From positions 1 through 18,850 of the forward strand of contig JAITHO010000170.1 in assembly GCA_031279915.1 (NCBI GenBank): a stretch of 18,850 nucleotides of DNA. The letters are read 5' to 3'. The stretch comes from Tannerellaceae bacterium. Its GTDB lineage: Bacteria; Bacteroidota; Bacteroidia; Bacteroidales; Tannerellaceae. Numbering within the stretch: the stretch's first letter is position 1; each line of letters opens with the position of its first letter. Shown in pieces: positions 8,313-14,298 of this stretch. Both the position numbers and the translations under genes were made by a program. The notes below the pieces were generated by a model that saw only the letters and a program-made list of their open reading frames with translations, was not told the DNA's origin and did no database searches.

Positions 8313-8512
8313 AAAGTATGCCGTCGATAATGATTCCGCGAAACTCCTGGATCGAACATAAGGCGTCGACATTTATTGCTCGAAATGCCTCGATCATACT
8401 AAAAACTTGGATAATTATTACCGGAAATATGGCAATAGTTTTTGAGCCCTCCATCCTTATTGTTCACAATATGGCAATGAGCGAATTTGTGAATATATAT
8501 ATTGATCTTCTA
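8313..8512. repeat. degenerate continuation of the 42-bp array
   Basis: The same 42-bp phase continues past the clear units. AATATGCCAAT at 8258 is echoed by AATAC at 8300, AACTC at 8342, AATGC at 8384, AATATGGCAAT at 8426 and AATATGGCAAT at 8468, each exactly 42 bases on, with ATTATT-like sequence just before several of them. An open frame at 8318-8566 on the plus strand shows a matching 14-residue rhythm (RNSWIEH, RNASIIL, GNMAIVF, HNMAMSE). It is in the same frame as the open frame through the clear array, separated by one TAA at 8312-8314. I read it as decayed repeat rather than a gene. From 8513 to 8763 I see nothing further. Confidence 0.65.
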
Positions 8513-8763
8513 ATAGCAACAAGCATAGAAAAGAATATAATTATTGTTTGTAGAAGAGGCAACTAACGTGTTTATATGAACTAAAATTGTTTTGTATACG
8601 AAAGCAGATGTGTCCAAAATTTATTATTATGATTTTTAATATGAATTTGAACGAGTTTATTCAATTCAATTATTTCAGAAAATATAGAAACTAAGGTACT
8701 TATTAAAATAATCATTGCTTAGTATATAGCAACATCAGTGTTTGCTTCAGTTTTTATGAACAG

Positions 8764-8801
8764 AAAGCCGGAGGAAAGATTGGAGTCTTTCTTCCGGCTT
8801 G
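8764..8801 (-). terminator. stem-loop terminator after the DUF3244-like gene
   Basis: A 15-bp stem pairs AAGCCGGAGGAAAGA (8765-8779) with TCTTTCTTCCGGCTT (8786-8800), with one mismatch or wobble. It lies 26 bases past the stop of the minus-strand gene. The T-rich tract after it on the minus strand is weak and interrupted. Confidence 0.75.
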
Positions 8802-8826
8802 TCGACAATTTTGCAGATAGGGCTTG

Positions 8827-9213
8827 TTAGTCTACTGTCAATTTATCCATCATGGAGCCGATTCGGGGATGGGTCATAAGCAGGAGATAGGATCCGGACT
8901 TGAGCCCGGTGCGAACCGGAACGGTTAATCCGCCATTGGCCGACACTATTGTTTCGTATACAACAACTCCTTTGGGCGTGGCTACTGACACTTTCAGGTC
9001 GGTCATGTCGGTTGCGAATGACATGAGCACTACGCCGTTTTCAACTGTTACTGAGGGCAATACTTCGAGTGCGGCATATCGTCCGGCTGGATTTTGCGAA
9101 CGAAAATCTTTGCTGGTCCATCCGCCCATTACTGCGGGTGCGTCTTCTGCAAATAAAGTGGGAAATGACATTGAGGCTGTTAGCATAAGCGCAAATAATA
9201 CAATTCTTTTCAT
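8827..9213 (-). CDS. small secreted DUF3244-like protein
   Basis: This gene encodes 128 residues from ATG at 9213 (MKRIVLFALML); an ATG two codons upstream at 9219 is possible. The N-terminus is a Sec signal peptide ending near SFPTLFAED (about residue 22). The rest is a single all-beta domain, LKVSVATPKGVVVYETIV then GLKSGSYLLLMT, with a 'G..V.....G.Y.L' pattern. This fits DUF3244, an Ig/fibronectin-like module found as small periplasmic or surface proteins in Bacteroidales. It lacks the Lys-rich ending of a T9SS sorting domain. It stands alone, with its own possible promoter and a terminator. Its function is unknown. Confidence 0.7.
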   Translation of the reverse strand: MKRIVLFALMLTASMSFPTLFAEDAPAVMGGWTSKDFRSQNPAGRYAALEVLPSVTVENGVVLMSFATDMTDLKVSVATPKGVVVYETIVSANGGLTVPVRTGLKSGSYLLLMTHPRIGSMMDKLTVD

Positions 9214-9262
9214 AATCATACATTTTAATAATTAAACATTTTTGTTAAATTCGATTCGGGCT

Positions 9263-9291
9263 CAAATTAAAATGTTGATTGTAGCTACAAA
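9263..9291 (-). promoter_or_regulatory. possible Bacteroidota promoter for the DUF3244-like gene
   Basis: On the minus strand, a -33-like TTTG (9291-9288) is followed after 17 bases by TTAATTTG (9270-9263), a 7-of-8 match to TAnnTTTG. Spacing is slightly short of the usual 19 or so. The leader would be about 45 bases. Confidence 0.35.
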
Positions 9292-9383
9292 AAAGGCCGA
9301 GGTATATATCTTGTCGCTGGCCGGTATATGAAAAATAAATAGGATTTTTATTATAGCATAACTTGTATAACTGTTGTGGATTG

Positions 9384-9417
9384 AAATATTTCGCAGGGCT
9401 TAGGTTGCGAAATATTT
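9384..9417. terminator. 12-bp perfect stem-loop downstream of the TPR regulator
   Basis: AAATATTTCGCA (9384-9395) pairs perfectly with TGCGAAATATTT (9406-9417) around a 10-base loop. It lies about 95 bases beyond the stop of the minus-strand TPR gene and may end the asnA-ung-TPR transcript. There is no long T-run on either side, so it could instead be a processing site or a protein-binding palindrome. Confidence 0.45.
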
Positions 9418-9511
9418 TGCTATAAATGTTGCTAAGAAGGAGCGTTCAAAGGAGGCTCTTTTAATATATGTGGCCAGATATTGGGGAATGGCGCAGGAAT
9501 ATGCAAGCTTC

Positions 9512-11224
9512 CTACATGGAACTAATGAGCTGTTCCAAAAGTCCGGGTGCGCAGTCGGCTTGGAAGATGTCGAGGGAGAGTCTTTTGCAACGGTTGTTAA
9601 TTGCTTGCCGCGATAGTTTGAGTATTTTGCCAATATTTACTTTTCGCACTCTGGCTTTTAGCAGATAGCAAATGAATATATCCTCTTTTGATGTAATCTT
9701 CAGCAAATTGGTTATGCCTAATTTGAATCTGGGATATTGCATGTCGGTTAATTCAAAAAACCCTTCCAGCTCGTCCATGGTTATAGTATTTATTTGCCGG
9801 TCATTATGCAGGCGCAGGTAAATTTCGGAGTTAAAATACTGTTTTGCGGCTTTTTCTTGATCTTCCAGGGTTTTGAGTATCCAGAGATTTGCAAGTTCAA
9901 AGAGATGTATCTTGGAGGCAATAAGGTCTCTTCTTTTTTTGTTTTTTTGCTTTTCTATTTGCAACTGAGCAATCATTGCAATATTTTTTTCAACTTGCTC
10001 GAGAGAACGTTGCATCTCAATGTTGTGGAAATTGAGGAAGACCTCTTCTCGAGCTTTTGCTTCGCGCATTCGTTTGCGGTGTATTCTTATAATGTAGGCT
10101 GTTGCGCAGGAAGTTACGAAGAATAAAACTGCGAGAGCAATCCAGAAGTTTAGCCATGCTCTATTGCTTGCTTCACGGGCTTTTGTTGCGATTTTTTGTA
10201 TTTTCTGATGATCATATAGGGCCTGCAATTCTATTGTTGTTTGCGTATGCAGGCGAGTTTCAAAGGTATCGCGTAGTAATTCATATTGCGTTTGATATTT
10301 TATATAATTCTCGTATCGATAGCTATGGCGTGAGAGCTGTGCGAGGTATTTATATGCTCCAAGACGAGTTTCAAGCTTTGGGGCATTTATGCAAGAGTTG
10401 AGATATCGAATTGCAGAGTCTGGTTGATTTATTGTAACAAAATAACGGCCAATATGCAGGCTGGCGAGAGGCAAATCTTCTTCGTCGGCGGTATTAACTG
10501 CCTCGCGGAGAGACACGTAAGCGCTGTCGTAGTCATGTCTTACAGTCAGGCGTTCTCCGAGTTCGGAGAGGATGGAAGGTTTCGCAATGTGGTTTGCATA
10601 TTGAAGCGCTTCTCTATAATAATCAATGGAGGTGTCAAGGCTGTCCATAAGTCCGTAATTACGTGCGATATTGCGCAAAATGTAAGACTGCGCAACGGTG
10701 TCATTCAGGAGCAAGATATGATGGAGTGATTTTTTGAGGTAGGTAATTGCATCCCTGTAAGCATATTGTGAGGTGTAGAGTTGGCCAAGTTGGTTGCAGG
10801 TGAGCGCAAGTTGGAAGGTATCTTTGGCTGTTTCGCCAACATCAATGGCTTTGAGATAGTATTCTTGCGCAAGTGGCGCATTTTGAAGTTCTTGCGAAAC
10901 TCGTCCCATGAAATAATATGCTTTGGCGAGGGCTTTGGGATTGTAGTGTCGTTCGTAGTATTGTACGGCGGTTTTGATGAGAGAGTCGTCGGTGTGACGT
11001 CGGTTAATTTTGTCTTGTGCGTTAGTGACGGCGATTGCCCATCTGGCGTTGTATTCGTCGGAGAAGGCGGTTCGGTCGAGACTTTTGAGTAGAATTATTG
11101 AGTTTTCGGGCTGATTGTCGACCATTCGTTCGGCAATCAAAAAGTATTCATAAGAGGTTTTTTCACACGATAGTGCAAAAAAAAAGACAGCAAGTATTAT
11201 GCTTAGTTGTAGAGTTTTTTTCAT
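9512..11224 (-). CDS. membrane TPR protein with C-terminal helix-turn-helix
   Basis: This gene encodes 570 residues from ATG at 11224 (MKKTLQLSIILAV); the frame extends 12 codons upstream into ung, but that part has no signal-like sequence. In order there are: a signal or anchor with a lipobox-like FALSC (Cys20); tetratricopeptide-type helical pairs at about 25-330 (for example KALAKAYYFMGRVSQEL); a transmembrane helix at about 358-380 (FWIALAVLFFVTSCATAYII); a basic coiled coil at about 381-435; and a C-terminal helix-turn-helix-like segment, VNIGKILKLSRQAINNRCKR (from about 529). This layout is common in Bacteroidales as one-component membrane regulators: periplasmic TPR sensor, cytoplasmic DNA-binding tail. 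Its targets are not evident. It begins 29 bases after the ung stop. Confidence 0.8.
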   Translation of the reverse strand: MKKTLQLSIILAVFFFALSCEKTSYEYFLIAERMVDNQPENSIILLKSLDRTAFSDEYNARWAIAVTNAQDKINRRHTDDSLIKTAVQYYERHYNPKALAKAYYFMGRVSQELQNAPLAQEYYLKAIDVGETAKDTFQLALTCNQLGQLYTSQYAYRDAITYLKKSLHHILLLNDTVAQSYILRNIARNYGLMDSLDTSIDYYREALQYANHIAKPSILSELGERLTVRHDYDSAYVSLREAVNTADEEDLPLASLHIGRYFVTINQPDSAIRYLNSCINAPKLETRLGAYKYLAQLSRHSYRYENYIKYQTQYELLRDTFETRLHTQTTIELQALYDHQKIQKIATKAREASNRAWLNFWIALAVLFFVTSCATAYIIRIHRKRMREAKAREEVFLNFHNIEMQRSLEQVEKNIAMIAQLQIEKQKNKKRRDLIASKIHLFELANLWILKTLEDQEKAAKQYFNSEIYLRLHNDRQINTITMDELEGFFELTDMQYPRFKLGITNLLKITSKEDIFICYLLKARVRKVNIGKILKLSRQAINNRCKRLSLDIFQADCAPGLLEQLISSM

Positions 11225-11253
11225 TGTCCGAGAAATAAAAAAATAAGGAGTTA

Positions 11254-11916
11254 CTACCATTCAATCCCCTTTTTCCGGCATGCTATCAGGTAATCATTTG
11301 TTTGACTGAAGTGTTTGTTACCAAAGAATCCTCTATAAACGGAGAGTGGGGAAGGATGTGGTGATCGCAGTACGAGGTTTTGCCTGTCGGGGATGATGTC
11401 GCCTTTTTTCTGTGCGTAGGCTCCCCACAGGAGGTATACTATGTGTTTTTTGTTTTCGACAAGTCGGCGTATAACGGCATCTGTGAAGGTTTCCCATCCT
11501 TTATTTTGGTGAGAGCCAGCTTGTCCGGCTCTGACGGTGAGGGTTGCATTGAGGAGTAACACTCCTTGTCGAGCCCAGCGGCTGAGGTCGCCGCTTGTGG
11601 GGATTTCGATGCGTAGGTCGTCGCGAAGTTCTTTGAAAATGTTGTCAAGAGATGGAGGGAAGGGTACTCCATCTCTTACTGAGAAGCAAAGTCCGTGGGC
11701 TTGTCCGAGCTCATGATAAGGGTCTTGTCCTAGGATAACGACTTTGACGTTGTCAAAAGGGCAATATTTGAAAGCATTGAAGATATCTGGGCCTGGCGGG
11801 TATACGGTTGCGGTCCGGTATTCCTCTTTTACGAAAGCGATTAGCTTATGAAAGTAATCTTTTTCAAATTCGTCGGCTAATTGTACTTTCCAGCTGGATT
11901 CGATTTTGACTTCCAT
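11254..11916 (-). CDS. ung: uracil-DNA glycosylase (family 1)
   Basis: This 220-residue enzyme removes uracil from DNA as the first step of base excision repair. Family-1 motifs are all present: the water-activating loop GQDPYH (residues 63-68, Asp65), the PPSLDNIFKEL segment (88-98), LLLNATLTVRAGQAGSH (120-136), and the HPSPLS minor-groove loop (187-192, His187). Length and motifs match the Escherichia coli enzyme closely. It follows asnA by 19 bases and precedes the TPR regulator on the same strand, so the three are probably co-transcribed, although no shared role is obvious. Confidence 0.97.
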   Translation of the reverse strand: MEVKIESSWKVQLADEFEKDYFHKLIAFVKEEYRTATVYPPGPDIFNAFKYCPFDNVKVVILGQDPYHELGQAHGLCFSVRDGVPFPPSLDNIFKELRDDLRIEIPTSGDLSRWARQGVLLLNATLTVRAGQAGSHQNKGWETFTDAVIRRLVENKKHIVYLLWGAYAQKKGDIIPDRQNLVLRSPHPSPLSVYRGFFGNKHFSQTNDYLIACRKKGIEW

Positions 11917-11935
11917 GGCTAGCGATTTTCGCGCT

Positions 11936-12970
11936 TCAGATAATGTTCATACCGGCGTTTATTGCGTCTTGCCGCATCTGTTCGGGCCAGATACTTGCCT
12001 GGATTTCTCCTATGTGAGCTTTGCGGAGATAAAACATGCAGAGTCGGCTTTGTCCGATTCCGCCGCCTATGCTTTGTGGGAGCTCGTTGTTTAGCAGCCG
12101 TTTATGGAAATATAGTTCTGTTCTGTTTTCTGCATTGCAGAGTGCGAGCTGCCGTAGGAGAGTTTGTGGGTCGACACGAATGCCCATTGAGCTGAACTCG
12201 AGGGCGTGGTTAACGAGATCGTACCACACGAGAATGTCGCCGTTGAGTCCTATTCCTTCGGGGGTTGTGGTCGACCAATCGTCGTAGTCAGGAGCTCGTC
12301 CGTCATGTTTTTCTCCGTTACTTAGCTTATTTCCTATGCCTATGATAAATACGGCGCCGTATTCTTTGGCGATAGCGTCTTCTCGTTCTTTGACGGATAG
12401 CTGTGGATAGCGTTGCAGGAGTTCCTCGGCATGTATAAAGTGGATGTCAGGCGGTAAAATCGGTCGTATTGCAGGAAACATTTCGTATACCATATATTCG
12501 GTTCGCACCATTGCAGCATATATTCGGCGAACAATCATGCGCAGGAAGTCGAGATTACGTTCGTTATCGCTCATAACTCGTTCCCAATCCCATTGGTCAA
12601 CATACAGTGAGTGGAAGTTCCCTAAAGATTCGTCGGGCCGTATAGCATTCATGTCGGTATAGATTCCATAGCCTTCCTCGATATTATAGTCAGCCAGGGT
12701 TAGCCGTTTCCATTTGGCGAGCGAATGTACGATTTCGGCCGTAGAATCTTGTAAATCTTTGATTGGAAAAGCTACCGGACGTTCAACGCCGTTAAGGTCG
12801 TCGTTGATACCTGTTCCTTTCATAACAAATAATGGGGCGGTCACTCTGCGAAGACGGAGTTCGGCCGACAAATTTTGTTGGAAGAAGTCTTTAATGGCTT
12901 TGATGCCTAATTCTGTTTGGGCAAGGTTAAGTAGAGCATGATACCCTGCCGGTTTGATCAAATAACTCAT
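11936..12970 (-). CDS. asnA: aspartate-ammonia ligase (asparagine synthetase A)
   Basis: This 344-residue AsnA makes asparagine from aspartate, ammonia and ATP in the cytoplasm. It has the class II tRNA-synthetase-like fold. Conserved segments include GTGINDDLNGVERPV (51-65), VHSLAKWKRLTL (81-92), SLYVDQWDWERVM (residue 121 onward) and the C-terminal ATP-binding GGGIGQSRLCMF. Length is near the 330 residues of the E. coli enzyme, and nothing is missing. It is the first gene of the minus-strand run asnA-ung-TPR, and a possible promoter lies directly upstream. Confidence 0.97.
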   Translation of the reverse strand: MSYLIKPAGYHALLNLAQTELGIKAIKDFFQQNLSAELRLRRVTAPLFVMKGTGINDDLNGVERPVAFPIKDLQDSTAEIVHSLAKWKRLTLADYNIEEGYGIYTDMNAIRPDESLGNFHSLYVDQWDWERVMSDNERNLDFLRMIVRRIYAAMVRTEYMVYEMFPAIRPILPPDIHFIHAEELLQRYPQLSVKEREDAIAKEYGAVFIIGIGNKLSNGEKHDGRAPDYDDWSTTTPEGIGLNGDILVWYDLVNHALEFSSMGIRVDPQTLLRQLALCNAENRTELYFHKRLLNNELPQSIGGGIGQSRLCMFYLRKAHIGEIQASIWPEQMRQDAINAGMNII

Positions 12971-12980
12971 GGTATATCCT

Positions 12981-13012
12981 GTAATTAGATTTTTTTTACT
13001 GCCGACAAAGTT
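12981..13012 (-). promoter_or_regulatory. possible promoter of asnA
   Basis: On the minus strand, TTTG in AACTTTGTCGG (near 13008-13011) is followed about 18 bases later by TAATTACA, a partial match to the -7 box. Placement relative to the asnA ATG is right (leader about 15 bases), but the -7 match is weak. Confidence 0.3.
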
Positions 13013-13060
13013 AACGAAATGTTTTTTTTATTGCAAGTTCTCTGTACTTTGTCATCGGAA

Positions 13061-13133
13061 TGCCGGGGAGCTTAGTGAATAGATCGTCAGTTTCCGGTTC
13101 TGAAGGTAGTGGGTTTGACTCCCACCCAGGTCA
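13061..13133 (+). tRNA. tRNA-Arg(CCG)-like gene or remnant
   Basis: The 73 bases fit the tRNA cloverleaf register exactly. The T arm is perfect (GTGGG 109-113 with CCCAC 121-125, counted from 13000). The anticodon stem is TCAGT/TCTGA (4 of 5 pairs) with loop TTCCGGT, anticodon CCG at 13094-13096 and T33 in place. The acceptor is TGCCGGG/CCAGGTC (5 of 7 pairs), followed by discriminator A. Several near-invariant bases are absent: position 8 is G, the D-loop lacks GG, position 56 is T rather than C, and one D-stem pair is broken. CCA is not encoded. A strong terminator follows, and a TACTTTG element (13045-13051) precedes. It is either a divergent tRNA, a tRNA pseudogene or a tRNA-like small RNA. 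Confidence 0.4.
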
Positions 13134-13168
13134 CTGCCAAACCTTAATTCGACATTTTTGCATACGTA

Positions 13169-13211
13169 AAGCCTTTCGCATAGCTTATTGCGAAAGGCTT
13201 CTTTTATTTTT
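13169..13211 (+). terminator. strong terminator after the tRNA-like unit
   Basis: A perfect 12-bp stem (AAGCCTTTCGCA with TGCGAAAGGCTT, 8-base loop) is followed by CTTTTATTTTT. It is oriented on the plus strand, 36 bases after the tRNA-like sequence, with no plus-strand protein gene upstream that it could serve. From about 13212 to the barrel gene promoter I see nothing else. Confidence 0.9.
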
Positions 13212-13394
13212 GGCAGGAGTTGTTCGGATTTTTTTTCAGAACGATCTCAAGTCCATCGTGATTTTGCGATGTTTTGCGTAGGCTGCTATCAGCTCGGAGA
13301 ATGTTTTGCGGAAAGAGATGCGGGCGGTTGTGCGTGTAATAATGAGGGTTTTGAGTAGGCGATCGCTGATAGGAGGAAACTCAAAAGTGTTTCT

Positions 13395-13402
13395 TATATT
13401 TG
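13395..13402 (+). promoter_or_regulatory. -7 box upstream of the barrel gene
   Basis: TATATTTG is a perfect match to the Bacteroidota -7 consensus TAnnTTTG. No clear -33 TTTG is present. It is so close to ATG 13407 that the transcript would have almost no leader, which also leaves ATG 13413 as a possible start. Confidence 0.45.
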
Positions 13403-13406
13403 CGAT

Positions 13407-14045
13407 ATGAAAATGCGTATCCCTTATATTAATGTAATGATAACGGCGGGTTGCTTGATGATTTTCGGCATGCAAAGCGCATACCCAAGGATTTATTTAG
13501 GCGGCAAGGCAGGTATATCACGGTCTTCAATCGTGCAGAAAATGGATCTCGACTATCGCTCCGGATGGAGCGTTGGATGGAACTTAGCGGCTATGGCCGA
13601 CGTTCCAGTGTCTGAGCGTTTTTCCTTACGTCCGGAGCTGGCTCTGATTTCGCAGGGAGGATCGTTTTTGGGCGGAGATGGGGTTGCATATATTTGGGAG
13701 CATGACGTTGACGCTTATGCCATTCAGCCAACTTTTCACATTGCATATAGCTTCCCGATTCTTGATGTAAAAATGACGGTTTATGCTGGGCCGGCTCTCA
13801 CATTCCAGCTCTCCAGCAAGCTTCAGTCGAAAGTATTAGTGCAAGAAGATGTGCCGCAGATGGAGCAGTCGGTACGCTCGTTTGACTTTGCCGGAAGTGG
13901 AGGAATCAGTGTAGAGTACAGAGGTGCATTTTTCTCGATTACGACAGTGAGCGGCTTATTAGACAGGCGACGCTTGCCGGTGGAGGGCGAAGGAAAGGTA
14001 TTGCAAAACAATTTGACCTTCTCGCTAGGCTATTTCTTCCGATAA
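13407..14045 (+). CDS. outer-membrane beta-barrel protein (PorT-like)
   Basis: This 212-residue protein has a signal peptide (about residues 1-26, ending MQSAYPRIY). The rest is alternating short beta strands such as IYLGGKAGISRS, GWSVGWNLAAMADV, MTVYAGPALTFQL and GGISVEYRGAFFSITTV. It ends with an aromatic strand, NLTFSLGYFFR. This is the pattern of the small 8- to 10-strand barrels grouped as outer-membrane beta-barrel/PorT-like proteins in Bacteroidota. It stands alone between the tRNA-like unit and converging genes. Function cannot be told; PorT itself is a T9SS component, but this family is large and mixed. Confidence 0.75.
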   Translation: MKMRIPYINVMITAGCLMIFGMQSAYPRIYLGGKAGISRSSIVQKMDLDYRSGWSVGWNLAAMADVPVSERFSLRPELALISQGGSFLGGDGVAYIWEHDVDAYAIQPTFHIAYSFPILDVKMTVYAGPALTFQLSSKLQSKVLVQEDVPQMEQSVRSFDFAGSGGISVEYRGAFFSITTVSGLLDRRRLPVEGEGKVLQNNLTFSLGYFFR

Positions 14046-14226
14046 CATTTTTTACAATCGTGTAGGATAAAGGGGCGGATTCCCGACTCTGTCCTAGCAC
14101 GATCGCTGTGCGTGCCGACGGATACAGTATGCCGACGCGCTTTGCTTTTGCCTTGAGCTAAAGGTTTCAACAACCCTCCTCCGTATCCAACTTGCATCGC
14201 CAATCGGCATTGATGCTCTGCACTCT

Positions 14227-14264
14227 AAAAAAAGAAGCCTTCCTGCGGGTACAGGAAGGCTTCT
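14227..14264 (-). terminator. terminator of the OmpA-like/TPR lipoprotein gene
   Basis: A perfect 13-bp stem pairs AGAAGCCTTCCTG (14233-14245) with CAGGAAGGCTTCT (14252-14264). On the minus strand it is followed by a run of T (complement of A at 14227-14233). It is 35 bases beyond the stop of the minus-strand gene. The gap on its plus-strand side, 14046-14226, shows no gene. Confidence 0.92.
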
Positions 14265-14298
14265 ATTGAGTTTGAACAAATGTTTGTTTGCGATTTAT

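Noticed and set aside
13060..13281. 73-codon plus-strand open frame starting MPGSLVNRSS
   Set aside because: Its N-terminal half is the chance translation of the tRNA-like sequence, and the rest crosses the terminator stem.
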